Assembly (NCBI RefSeq): GCF_000420045.1
Contig: NZ_ATUE01000005.1
Location: forward strand, 372,001 to 436,000
DNA from: Perlucidibaca piscinae DSM 21586
GTDB taxonomy: Bacteria > Pseudomonadota > Gammaproteobacteria > Pseudomonadales > Moraxellaceae
DNA: 64,000 nucleotides
Direction: 5' to 3'
A program made the position numbers and the translations under genes. Positions 43,831 through 54,456 of this stretch are shown here, in pieces (within the stretch, counting starts at the first letter, position 1; each line of letters begins with the position of its first letter). The notes beneath the pieces are model-generated. The model ran no database searches. It saw only the letters and a program-made list of their open reading frames with translations, and was not told the DNA's origin.

Positions 43831-43862
43831 GCGGTTCATGTTTCACGTGAAACATGAACCGC
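43831..43862. promoter_or_regulatory. parS centromere-like ParB site within a 32-bp perfect palindrome
   Basis: The core TGTTTCACGTGAAACA (43839-43854) matches the conserved bacterial parS sequence with perfect dyad symmetry. Symmetry continues with no mismatch to 43831 and 43862, giving a 32-bp palindrome. It lies seven bases beyond the gyrB stop. ParB would load here to segregate the origin region; parA/parB are expected just right of rsmG, outside the window. Confidence 0.88.
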
Positions 43863-43869
43863 GTCAGCC

Positions 43870-46296
<2,427 letters not shown>

Positions 46297-46313
46297 CTTC
46301 TGCTCCTGACCGT

Positions 46314-47393
46314 CTACTCATCAGCCAGGCTGACGCGGCCTTGTTCCACGTGAAACATCCGTACAGGGCGACTGCCCCACATGCCCGTCAATTGGACGGG
46401 CTCAATGCAAGTGAGAAACGCCTGGACGCCCAGCTCACCCACCCAGCTGCACACCTTGCGACGCGAATCCACGTCGAGCTCGGAGGGCAGGTCATCCAGC
46501 AGCAGCACCGGCTGTGTTCTGCCTGCCTGCTGCAGGCACTGCACCAGCGACAGCTTCAGTGCACAGGCCGCAAGCTTGAGCTGACCGCGCGACAGTCGCT
46601 CATCCACGGCAGCGCCCTGGCAGCGAATTCGCAGGTCGGCACGATGATGGCCCATCTGGGTGAACCCACGCTCACGGTCACGCTCTCGCTGAAGCCGCAG
46701 CTGCTCCATCAGCGGCTGACTCAAATCCCAGCCGGGATGGTATTCAACACGCAGTGCAATATCCGGCAGCAAGCGGGCAAAGGCGTCATCAAGAAACGGC
46801 AGCCAGCGCGCCATGAATGCCTCGCGCTGCCCATGCAGCGACTCGCTGGCCACGGCCAGTTCGTCTTCCCAGACATGCATTTCCAGGTCGTGGATTTTAG
46901 CAGTTTTCAGCAATGAATTCCTTTGCTGCAGGGCACGTTGCGCGCGCAGCCAGAGCGCCTGGAAGGCATGTTCCACGTGAAACACACCCCAGTCCAGCAG
47001 CTGCCTGCGCGGTTGCGAAGGCCCGGCAAGAATGCTCAGAGATTCAGGATCAAAGAGCTGAACGGGAAGCTGCTGGGCCAGCTCGGCCAAGGTCACGCCA
47101 GAGCGGCCGTTGACGCGCACCACGGTCTCACCCGTTGCCGACTTCTGTACGCCTAGCGCATGACCAGCCTGCGTGCGGCCGAAAACGACTGCCGCCGCCT
47201 GGTCATCCTGCACCAGACGGCGCGCCTTGAGGGTACGGAACGAGCGCCCGACACCGAGCAGATGAATGGCCTCAAGCAGCGAGGTCTTGCCGCTGCCATT
47301 GGCACCGTGGAGAAGATTGATGGCCGCTCCGGGTGTCAGCGCAACCTCGGAGAGGTTGCGCAACAGGGAGACCTCAAGCTGGGTCAGAGACAC
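46314..47393 (-). CDS. recF: DNA replication and repair protein RecF
   Basis: 359 residues from a GTG. SMC-like ATPase loading RecA at gaps. Walker A GANGSGKTSLLEAIH, signature-like RLSRGQLKLAACALKL, Walker B PVLLLDDLPSELD. Two parS sites lie inside the gene, encoding FHVEH (near residue 140) and FHVEQ (near residue 350), so the coding sequence accommodates ParB sites. Start 24 bases from the dnaN stop. Confidence 0.96.
   Translation of the reverse strand: MSLTQLEVSLLRNLSEVALTPGAAINLLHGANGSGKTSLLEAIHLLGVGRSFRTLKARRLVQDDQAAAVVFGRTQAGHALGVQKSATGETVVRVNGRSGVTLAELAQQLPVQLFDPESLSILAGPSQPRRQLLDWGVFHVEHAFQALWLRAQRALQQRNSLLKTAKIHDLEMHVWEDELAVASESLHGQREAFMARWLPFLDDAFARLLPDIALRVEYHPGWDLSQPLMEQLRLQRERDRERGFTQMGHHRADLRIRCQGAAVDERLSRGQLKLAACALKLSLVQCLQQAGRTQPVLLLDDLPSELDVDSRRKVCSWVGELGVQAFLTCIEPVQLTGMWGSRPVRMFHVEQGRVSLADE
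46342..46357. promoter_or_regulatory. parS site in the 3' end of recF
   Basis: TGTTCCACGTGAAACA, identical to the well-known consensus-type parS sequence, in the last 50 bases of recF. Confidence 0.9.
46969..46984. promoter_or_regulatory. parS site in the middle of recF
   Basis: A second copy of TGTTCCACGTGAAACA, 627 bases from the previous one and in the same orientation. Confidence 0.9.
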
Positions 47394-47417
47394 CGGGAGC
47401 AGGCCGGGGAGACGGCA

Positions 47418-48530
47418 TCAGAGCCGCATCGGCATGACGACGTAAAGCGCGTCAGCCTGATCATCGGCATGATCACGTACGAGCGCGGAACTGTTGGTAT
47501 CACCAAGCGTGGCGCGGATGTTGGCGCCAGTGAGTGCGTTCAGCACATCCAGCAGATAGCCGACATTGAAGCCGATCTCCAGGGCCTGACCGCTGTAGTC
47601 GACCTGCAGCTCTTCTTCCGCTTCTTCCTGATCAGGGTTGGTGGCAAGAATCTTCAGCTCGTTGTCAGCCAGCTGCAGACGCACGCCACGGAACTTCTCG
47701 TTGCAGAGAATCGCGGCACGCTGCAGCGATGACTTGAGCTCTTCACGCGCAGCCACCAGCACGCGATCACCGCCCTTGGGCAGGACGCGCTCGTAATCCG
47801 GGAAACGTCCGTCAATCAGCTTGGAGGTGAAGGTGACATTGCCGACGGTGACGCGCAGGTGGTTGCTGCCCAGCGTCAGCGTGACTTCCGCCTCGTCATC
47901 GGAGAGCAGGCGGGAAAGCTCCTGCACGCCCTTGCGCGGCACGATGACCTGGATACGCTCCGGGACCGAGACAGACACGTCGGCATCACACAGCGCCAGA
48001 CGGTGGCCATCGGTGGCGACAACGCGAACACGACCTTCACTGACCTCGAAGAGCATGCCGTTGAGGTAGTAGCGCACGTCCTGCTGGGCCATGGCGAAGG
48101 CGGTCTTGTCGATCAGACGCTTGAGCGCGCGCTGGCTCAGACTCAGGCTGAAGGAACCGGCCAGGGTATCCTCGAGGTTGGGAAAGTCATTGGCCGGCAG
48201 CGTCGACAGGGTGTAACGGCTCTTGCCGGAGCGCAGCAGCAGGCGTTGCGCATCGAGCGACAGTTCGACCTGGGCATTGCCGGGCAGGGCGCGGCAGATG
48301 TCCAGCAGCTTGCGGCAGGGCACCGTGACCTGGCCACTGGAAGACGGCGCATCCAGCGCCTGGCGTGCCACCAGCTCGACCTCCAGATCGGTACCGGTAA
48401 GTGACAGGCCCTGCTGATCGACCACCATCAGCACATTGGACAGCACCTGCAGGGTCTGGCGCTTTTCCACCACGCCAGCAACCTGCTGAAGCGGTTTCAG
48501 AAGCTGGTCACGCGTCATCGAGAGTTTCAT
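47418..48530 (-). CDS. dnaN: DNA polymerase III beta subunit (sliding clamp)
   Basis: 370 residues. Three repeated clamp domains. N-terminal MKLSMTRDQLLKPLQQVAGVVEKRQTLQVLSNVL is standard, and the C-terminal peptide-binding pocket residues occur in the final VVMPMRL. It follows dnaA by 18 bases and precedes recF by 24, so it is co-transcribed. Confidence 0.98.
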   Translation of the reverse strand: MKLSMTRDQLLKPLQQVAGVVEKRQTLQVLSNVLMVVDQQGLSLTGTDLEVELVARQALDAPSSSGQVTVPCRKLLDICRALPGNAQVELSLDAQRLLLRSGKSRYTLSTLPANDFPNLEDTLAGSFSLSLSQRALKRLIDKTAFAMAQQDVRYYLNGMLFEVSEGRVRVVATDGHRLALCDADVSVSVPERIQVIVPRKGVQELSRLLSDDEAEVTLTLGSNHLRVTVGNVTFTSKLIDGRFPDYERVLPKGGDRVLVAAREELKSSLQRAAILCNEKFRGVRLQLADNELKILATNPDQEEAEEELQVDYSGQALEIGFNVGYLLDVLNALTGANIRATLGDTNSSALVRDHADDQADALYVVMPMRL

Positions 48531-48548
48531 GGGTTTCTTCCCTAAATG

Positions 48549-49967
48549 TCAGGCCTGAAGCTGGCGCAGCAAGTTGTTGTAGTCTTCGTTCAGATGCGAG
48601 TCTTCGGCCCGCAGTTCGTTCACTTTTTCGCAGGCATGAATCACCGTGCTGTGATCACGGCCGTCAAATGCCTGTCCGATTTCCGGATAGCTGTTTCCGG
48701 TCAGCTCGCGTGACAACGCCATGGCAATCTGGCGCGGTCGGGCAAAGGAGCGGTTGCGTTTCTTGCCGGTTAGCTCGCGCAACGGAATCCGATAATACTC
48801 GGCCACCACGCGCTGGATGTTGTCGATATTAAACTGCCTCGCACGCACAATCAGCACATCCCGCAAGGCTTCCTTGACCAGCTCCAGACTGACCGGGAGG
48901 CCGCGGAATCGCGCCGTCGCCATGACCTTGTTGAGGGCACCCTCGAGCTCGCGCACATTGCCCTGGACATGCTCGGCGATGAAGTTGGCCGACTCCAGCG
49001 GCAGCTCGATGCCGGCCGAATGCGACTTCATCAGAAGAATGGCAATGCGCGTTTCCTTGTCCGGCGGATCCACCTGAATCGACAGGCCCCATGAGAAACG
49101 GGACTTGAGGCGATCGTCCATCCCATTGATTTCTCTAGGTATTCTGTCAGAAGTCATGATGATCTGACGGGATCCTTCGAGCAGCGAGTTGAAGGTATGA
49201 AAGAACTCGTCCTGGGTGCTTTCCTTGCCGGCAAAGAACTGGATGTCGTCAATCAGCAAGGCATCCAGTGACCGGTAGACACGCTTGAAGTCCGGCATCA
49301 TGTTGCGCTGCAGTGCCGTGATGAAGTCACCCACGAAGCGTTCCGAGGTCAGGTACATGACCCGCGCACTGGGATTGCGCCGCAGGATCTCGTTGCCGAC
49401 CGCATGCATCAGGTGGGTCTTGCCGAGACCCGTGGGGCCGTAGATGAAGAGGGGATTGGAATTCGGCGATCCCGGGTTGTCAGCCGCCTGCAGACAGCCG
49501 GCATGTGCCAACTGCGTGCCTTTGCCGGCAACGAAGTTCTCGAAGGTGAAGAGCGGATTGAGACTGCTCACCGGCCTTGCCATGACTTCCGATGCCGGTG
49601 CGCTGCCCTGGCGCGAGGCACGGTCACGAATCGCCGTCATGTCCGCCGCCACGGAATTCACTGCTGCCACCGACTGCGCCGGTGACGCCGACGCCGGTGT
49701 CGCGGAAACCGCTGCACGATCACCGCGACTGCCGACACGGATGCGCACATCCTGGACACGGCCCTGACTCAGTTCACGCGCCACCTCGCGGATGCGGGGC
49801 AGGAACTTGTCGATGACATGGCGCACAAAAAACGGGTTCGGAGCCAGCAGTTCAAGACTGTCGACGTGATGCTCGGCCTGCAGGGGACGAATCCACATCT
49901 GAAACAGGTTGGCGGGATACTCCGCCTCAAGACGACCCAGCACCTCTGGCCAAAGATTTCCTGACAT
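48549..49967 (-). CDS. dnaA: Chromosomal replication initiator protein DnaA
   Basis: 472 residues from the ATG at 49967 (SGNLWPEVLGRLEAEYP is the usual start); an ATG five codons earlier overlaps a DnaA box. Domain I (residues 1-90), a variable Ala/Ser-rich linker (about 90-135), AAA+ domain with Walker A NPLFIYGPTGLGKTHLMHA and Walker B LLIDDIQFF, and C-terminal domain IV with the DnaA signature GRDHSTVIHACEKV. A perfect DnaA box is immediately upstream, consistent with autoregulation. Confidence 0.98.
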   Translation of the reverse strand: MSGNLWPEVLGRLEAEYPANLFQMWIRPLQAEHHVDSLELLAPNPFFVRHVIDKFLPRIREVARELSQGRVQDVRIRVGSRGDRAAVSATPASASPAQSVAAVNSVAADMTAIRDRASRQGSAPASEVMARPVSSLNPLFTFENFVAGKGTQLAHAGCLQAADNPGSPNSNPLFIYGPTGLGKTHLMHAVGNEILRRNPSARVMYLTSERFVGDFITALQRNMMPDFKRVYRSLDALLIDDIQFFAGKESTQDEFFHTFNSLLEGSRQIIMTSDRIPREINGMDDRLKSRFSWGLSIQVDPPDKETRIAILLMKSHSAGIELPLESANFIAEHVQGNVRELEGALNKVMATARFRGLPVSLELVKEALRDVLIVRARQFNIDNIQRVVAEYYRIPLRELTGKKRNRSFARPRQIAMALSRELTGNSYPEIGQAFDGRDHSTVIHACEKVNELRAEDSHLNEDYNNLLRQLQA

Positions 49968-49972
49968 CGAGG

Positions 49973-50316
49973 TTATCCACATGCAAAAGCAGGATTCTAC
50001 GGGCCTTGCTGCAGCAGGGCTAGTCATTCATCCACACCTTTTGAAGTGTTGTGGATAAGTCTGTTCATGAAGGCGTCAGCCAATGCCGTCACCGCTGTGG
50101 ATAAATCAGGTGTCCGAGGTTGTCCACACTCATGCACAGCTTTGCATCCGTCTCCCGACGCCATCGTTCAACATCATTTGACTAGTCGCAAGGTCATGAA
50201 AAATAGCGATAAATAGTGCTTATCCACAGAAAGGCTCGTGCTAATAAACAAACACCACCGCCTTTAAAAATCTAATACGTTATTTATAAGAGCTTGAAAC
50301 AAGGTCCTGTGCATAA
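49973..50316. other. oriC: Chromosomal replication origin oriC (DnaA-box cluster and AT-rich region)
   Basis: The 491-base dnaA-rpmH gap, the only gene-free stretch over 300 bases in the window. Perfect DnaA boxes (TTATCCACA or complement): 49973-49981, 50050-50058, 50096-50104, 50220-50228. One-mismatch boxes: 50028-50036 (TCATCCACA), 50120-50128 (TTGTCCACA), 50308-50316 (TGTGCATAA). The stretch 50229-50295 is A/T-rich in a GC-rich genome and is the likely unwinding element. GATC/Dam sites are not clustered. Confidence 0.93.
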
Positions 50317-50382
50317 CCGCAGAAAGACGATTCGGAACAGATGTTCATGTCACCGTGAAATGAACTTGGTGTGCGGTATCAA

Positions 50383-50411
50383 TTGACATCAATGTCCCGG
50401 ATCACTACTAT
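50383..50411 (+). promoter_or_regulatory. rpmH-rnpA promoter
   Basis: Consensus -35 TTGACA (50383-50388), 17-base spacer and -10 TACTAT (50406-50411), 48 bases upstream of rpmH. It points away from oriC. Confidence 0.75.
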
Positions 50412-50458
50412 TTCGCTCCTTTCCGCCCGCACGGGCCAGACAGATCGGATCACAGATC

Positions 50459-50593
50459 ATGAAGCGTACTTTTCAACCCAGCACCCTGAAGCAAAAGCGT
50501 ACCCACGGCTTCCGCGCTCGCATGGCCACCAAGAACGGCCGCGCCGTGCTGGCTCGTCGTCGTGCCAAGGGCCGCAAGCGTCTGACTGTCTGA
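50459..50593 (+). CDS. rpmH: 50S ribosomal protein L34
   Basis: 44 residues, too short for a typical ORF scan. It reads MKRTFQPSTLKQKRTHGFRA at the start and ends KGRKRLTV, the highly basic L34 sequence. It is the first gene right of oriC and is four bases from rnpA. Confidence 0.98.
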   Translation: MKRTFQPSTLKQKRTHGFRARMATKNGRAVLARRRAKGRKRLTV

Positions 50594-50597
50594 GTCA

Positions 50598-50966
50598 GTG
50601 ACCGACCAGCACTATCCGCGCGCGCTGAGACTGCTCGCCGCGGCTGACTTCAAGCAGGTCATGGATGGTGCGGTGTACAAGGCCAGTCAGCAGAATTTCC
50701 TGCTGCTGGCCACGCCTTCTGCAAGACCCCACAGCCGCATCGGTTTCATCGTCGCCAAGAAGAAAGTTCGCCTGGCGGTGGATCGCAACCGCATCAAGCG
50801 CTGCATGCGAGAGAATTTCCGCTTCCTGCAGGCTGACATGCCGCCCATGGACATCGTCTTTCTCGCCCGCAATGACCTCGCTGCACTGACCAATCCGCAG
50901 TTGCATGCTGCCTGCCGTGACAGCCTCAAGCGTCTCGCCAGGAAGGCCGCCAAAACCGCCTCATGA
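50598..50966 (+). CDS. rnpA: Ribonuclease P protein component
   Basis: 122 residues from a GTG. The RNase P protein assists the RNA subunit in 5' tRNA maturation. The RNR signature appears as RLAVDRNRIKRCMRENFR. N-terminal YPRALRLLAAADFKQVMDGA is typical. yidD starts inside its stop (ATGA). Confidence 0.96.
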   Translation: MTDQHYPRALRLLAAADFKQVMDGAVYKASQQNFLLLATPSARPHSRIGFIVAKKKVRLAVDRNRIKRCMRENFRFLQADMPPMDIVFLARNDLAALTNPQLHAACRDSLKRLARKAAKTAS

Positions 50967-51220
50967 ACCCCCTGGTCTGGCTTGCCCTGCTGCCTGTCCG
51001 CATCTACCGCTATGCCATCAGTCCGATGCTGCCACCGCGCTGCCGTTTCATGCCCAGCTGCTCGGCCTATGCCGAAGAGGCACTGCAACGACACGGCCTG
51101 CTGCATGGCAGCTGGCTGACATTAAAACGTCTCGGCCGCTGTCACCCCGGCTGTCAGGGCGGTTATGATCCGGTGCCCGAAGAACGCACGTCCGGCCCCC
51201 GTAAACGTCAGGATCCGTAA
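50963..51220 (+). CDS. yidD: Membrane protein insertion efficiency factor YidD
   Basis: 85 residues. Family core YRYAISPMLPPRCRFMPSCSAYAEEAL followed by RCHPGCQGGYDPVP, with an N-terminal amphipathic helix. It helps insertion of membrane proteins through YidC, whose gene follows after two bases. Confidence 0.95.
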   Translation: MNPLVWLALLPVRIYRYAISPMLPPRCRFMPSCSAYAEEALQRHGLLHGSWLTLKRLGRCHPGCQGGYDPVPEERTSGPRKRQDP

Positions 51221-51222
51221 GC

Positions 51223-52944
51223 ATGGAAATCCGCCGCACACTGATCATGATTGCCATGGCAATCGTCAGCTATTTCATTTTCCTGTCCTGGCAACAGGAC
51301 TACGGCACTAAGCCAGCCGCACAGGTTGCAGGCACTGCAGCGACAACGAGCAGCAGTCTGCCGGCAGCGACAACGGTTCCGGCAGCGAGCTCGGGCAGCG
51401 AACTTCCGCAGGCACCGGTTGCCATGACAGCCTCGGCAGTACCGACGGCTGCAGTTCCGGTTGCCAGCGTCAGCCAGGGTCTGATCAAGGTCAGCACCGA
51501 TGTTCTTGATGTCCTGATTGATCCGGTGGGTGGCGATCTGGTCCAGGTCGCCTTGCCGGCCTATACGCAAAAGGTGGATGACAAGACCCCCTTCGTGCTG
51601 ATGGAGCGTTCGCAGCAGCGCACCTACATTGCCCAGAGCGGACTTGTGCGTGCCCCGAATGCCGGCCAGGGACTCAGCGGTCTTGACGATCAGGCCGCAG
51701 GGCGGCCGCTGTACCAGGCGGAAAGCCAGCAATACAGCCTGTCTGAAGGCGACAAGACCATGACGGTCACGCTGACCACCAGCACGGCTGAAGGCATCCT
51801 GGTCAAGAAGCACTTCGATTTCACGCGGGGCGACTACCGCGTCAAGGTTCGCTACGAGGTCGTCAACAACAGTGCCCAGCCCTGGTCTGGCGTGCTCTTC
51901 GGCCAGCTCAAGCGCGACGCCACTGTTGACCCCAGTTCGGAAAATCATTCCTTCGGCATGGTCACCTTCCTGGGTGGCGCCTGGTGGACCCAGGAAACCA
52001 ACTACAACAAGCTGGCCCTGGCTGATTTTGCGGAAGAACCGGTGAGCCAGACGGTGACCGGCGGCTGGGTGGCCATGGTGCAGCACTATTTCGTCACCGC
52101 CTGGATTCCCGCCAAGGACAGCAAGAACCACATCAGCACGCGCTCCGACAACCAGGGTGCCGACAACTACATCGGCTTCACCGGGTCGCCGCTGCTGGTG
52201 GCGCCGGGTGCAAGCGGTCAGGTGGCTGCCGATTTCTATGCCGGCCCCAAGATCCAGGATCGCCTCGAAGCCCTGTCGCCAGGTCTTGAGCTCACCGTCG
52301 ATTACGGCTGGCTCTGGCCCATTGCCCAGTTCCTGTTCTGGCTCCTCAAGTCCATCCATGAAGTGGTTGGCAACTGGGGCTGGTCCATCGTTCTGCTGAC
52401 GGTGATCGTGAAGGCGGCATTCTTCCACCTGTCGGCAAAGAGCTACCGCTCCATGGCCAACATGCGCCGTGTCATGCCCGAGATGCAGCGTCTCAAGGAA
52501 CAGTACGGCAACGATCGCGCCAAGCTGTCGCAATCCATGATGGACCTGTACAAGAAGGAAAAGATCAATCCGCTCGGCGGCTGTCTGCCGATCCTGGTGC
52601 AGATGCCGGTATTCATCGCCCTGTACTGGACGCTGATGGAATCGGTCGAACTGCGTCACGCCGGCTGGATCCTGTGGATCAAGGACCTGTCGCTGCTTGA
52701 CCCGTACTTCATCCTGCCGCTGCTGATGGGCGTCACCATGTATGTCCAGCAGTCGCTGAACCCGGCGCCCCAGGACCCCATGCAGGCCAAGGTCATGAAG
52801 ATCATGCCGGTGATCTTCACCGTGTTCTTCCTGTGGTTCCCGGCTGGCCTGGTGCTGTACTGGTTCGTCAACAACCTGCTGTCGATTGCCCAGCAATGGG
52901 TGATTACGCGTCAGATCGAGAAGGCGGGCGCCAGCGCTCGCTGA
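51223..52944 (+). CDS. yidC: Membrane protein insertase YidC
   Basis: 573 residues. N-terminal helix (residues 5-22), an Ala/Thr/Val-rich linker, a large periplasmic beta domain (about 85-350) and a C-terminal block of five helices with QYGNDRAKLSQSMMDLYKKEKINPLGGCLPILVQMPVFIALY, the conserved cytoplasmic loop and helix. It inserts respiratory and other membrane proteins. Confidence 0.97.
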   Translation: MEIRRTLIMIAMAIVSYFIFLSWQQDYGTKPAAQVAGTAATTSSSLPAATTVPAASSGSELPQAPVAMTASAVPTAAVPVASVSQGLIKVSTDVLDVLIDPVGGDLVQVALPAYTQKVDDKTPFVLMERSQQRTYIAQSGLVRAPNAGQGLSGLDDQAAGRPLYQAESQQYSLSEGDKTMTVTLTTSTAEGILVKKHFDFTRGDYRVKVRYEVVNNSAQPWSGVLFGQLKRDATVDPSSENHSFGMVTFLGGAWWTQETNYNKLALADFAEEPVSQTVTGGWVAMVQHYFVTAWIPAKDSKNHISTRSDNQGADNYIGFTGSPLLVAPGASGQVAADFYAGPKIQDRLEALSPGLELTVDYGWLWPIAQFLFWLLKSIHEVVGNWGWSIVLLTVIVKAAFFHLSAKSYRSMANMRRVMPEMQRLKEQYGNDRAKLSQSMMDLYKKEKINPLGGCLPILVQMPVFIALYWTLMESVELRHAGWILWIKDLSLLDPYFILPLLMGVTMYVQQSLNPAPQDPMQAKVMKIMPVIFTVFFLWFPAGLVLYWFVNNLLSIAQQWVITRQIEKAGASAR

Positions 52945-52959
52945 TCAGTCGATACCCGC

Positions 52960-54327
52960 GTGCTGGATACCATTGCGGCGGTTGCCACCCCTCCCGGTCG
53001 GGGAGGGGTGGGCATCATCCGCATTTCCGGACCGCGTGCCAGACAGATCGGTCTCGCGCTGTGCCGTGACGGCGTCAACGAGCTGACGCCTCGTCACGCG
53101 CTCTACACGCCATTTCTCGATGTCTCCGGCCAGCAGCTCGATGAAGGGCTGCTGCTCTACTTTCCGGCTCCGAATTCCTTCACCGGCGAAGACGTGGTCG
53201 AGCTCCAGGGTCACGGTGGCCCGGTGGTTCTCGATCTCCTGCTGCAGACCGTGCTGGCACGGGGTGCACGACTGGCCCGTGCCGGCGAGTTCAGCGAACG
53301 CGCCTTCCTCAATGACAAGATTGACCTGGCCCAGGCTGAAGCCATTGCCGACCTGATTGATGCCGGATCTGCCGAAGCCGCTCGTGCCGCCCTCGGCAGT
53401 CTGCAGGGCGTGTTCTCGCAGCGCATCAACGACCTGGTCGAGGCCCTGATTCACTTGCGTCTGCATGTCGAGGCAGCCATCGACTTTCCGGAAGAGGAAA
53501 TCGATTTTCTGGCTGACGGCGTCATCGTGGCTGAATGCCAGGCCCTGCTGTCCCAGACCGAGGCCGTGCTGCAGGAAGCCGGGCAGGGCGTGATCCTGCG
53601 TGAAGGCATGAAGGTGGTCATCGCGGGCCTGCCCAATGCCGGCAAATCCAGTCTGCTGAATCAGCTCGCCGGCCAGGACGTGGCCATTGTCACCGATATC
53701 GCCGGCACCACGCGTGACGTGCTGCGTCAGCACATCCAGATCGACGGCATGCCCTTGCACGTGATTGATACCGCGGGTTTGCGCGAGAGTCCGGACGTGG
53801 TCGAGCGTGAGGGCATACGTCGGGCCCGGCTCGAGATCGAGCAGGCCGACCGCGTGCTGTTCGTGTGGGATGCCAGCCTGCCCGATGCCTGCCCGGAACA
53901 GCAGCTGCTGGCGCATTTCGGCAGCTTGCCCGAGCGCATGACCCTGATCGCCAACAAATGTGATCGCCGTGGTCAGGCTGCCATGCTCACCCGTCTGGCG
54001 CTGACCGGCGTGGAATACCCCTGCATCGTGCTTTCTGCCAGCCGTGGCGAGGGCATGGATCTGCTCAGGCAGCACCTCAAGGACTGCATGGGGTTCAATC
54101 AGTCCGGTGGCGGACAGTTCTCGGCCAGGCGGCGACATCTCGATGCCCTGACACGGACGCTGACCTGCCTGCGCAATGCGCTGGTCATGCTCAGCGAACA
54201 CCGCGCCGGCGAGCTCGCCGCTGAGGATCTGCGTCTGGCGCAGCAGGCGCTGTCGGAAATCACCGGCGAGTTTTCGCCGGATGACCTGCTGGGTCGCATC
54301 TTTTCCAGCTTCTGCATCGGCAAGTAA
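52960..54327 (+). CDS. mnmE: tRNA uridine-5-carboxymethylaminomethyl modification GTPase MnmE
   Basis: 455 residues from a GTG, the only usable start: yidC ends in the same frame 15 bases earlier. With MnmG it modifies U34 of certain tRNAs. Formyl-THF domain TPPGRGGVGIIRISG, embedded G domain with GLPNAGKSSLLNQLAG, switch GTTRDV, DTAGLR, NKCD, and the C-terminal reactive motif FCIGK. Its usual neighbour mnmG is separated here by a 7 kb insertion of cytochrome and other genes. Confidence 0.97.
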   Translation: MLDTIAAVATPPGRGGVGIIRISGPRARQIGLALCRDGVNELTPRHALYTPFLDVSGQQLDEGLLLYFPAPNSFTGEDVVELQGHGGPVVLDLLLQTVLARGARLARAGEFSERAFLNDKIDLAQAEAIADLIDAGSAEAARAALGSLQGVFSQRINDLVEALIHLRLHVEAAIDFPEEEIDFLADGVIVAECQALLSQTEAVLQEAGQGVILREGMKVVIAGLPNAGKSSLLNQLAGQDVAIVTDIAGTTRDVLRQHIQIDGMPLHVIDTAGLRESPDVVEREGIRRARLEIEQADRVLFVWDASLPDACPEQQLLAHFGSLPERMTLIANKCDRRGQAAMLTRLALTGVEYPCIVLSASRGEGMDLLRQHLKDCMGFNQSGGGQFSARRRHLDALTRTLTCLRNALVMLSEHRAGELAAEDLRLAQQALSEITGEFSPDDLLGRIFSSFCIGK

Positions 54328-54346
54328 TCCCGGATGACCGTTCATC

Positions 54347-54360
54347 GGCCAGAACTGGCC
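54347..54360. promoter_or_regulatory. Palindrome upstream of the cytochrome-cluster promoter
   Basis: GGCCAGAACTGGCC, perfect 6-bp arms around AA, five bases upstream of the -35-like TTGAGC. This is a usual place for an activator site. Confidence 0.4.
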
Positions 54361-54365
54361 AATTA

Positions 54366-54396
54366 TTGAGCTTTGCCTTAATTGGTACTATAGTAC
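54366..54396 (+). promoter_or_regulatory. Promoter of the cytochrome cluster with a palindrome over the -10
   Basis: TTGAGC (54366-54371), a 17-base spacer and TATAGT (54389-54394). The -10 lies inside the 12-bp perfect palindrome GTACTATAGTAC (54385-54396), which could be a repressor site. About 60 bases upstream of the 54457 ATG. Confidence 0.5.
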
Positions 54397-54456
54397 AACT
54401 TGTGACGGGAACTGACCCGTACTAGACTGGCCGAAAAAAGTGCACCTGGAGGCACC

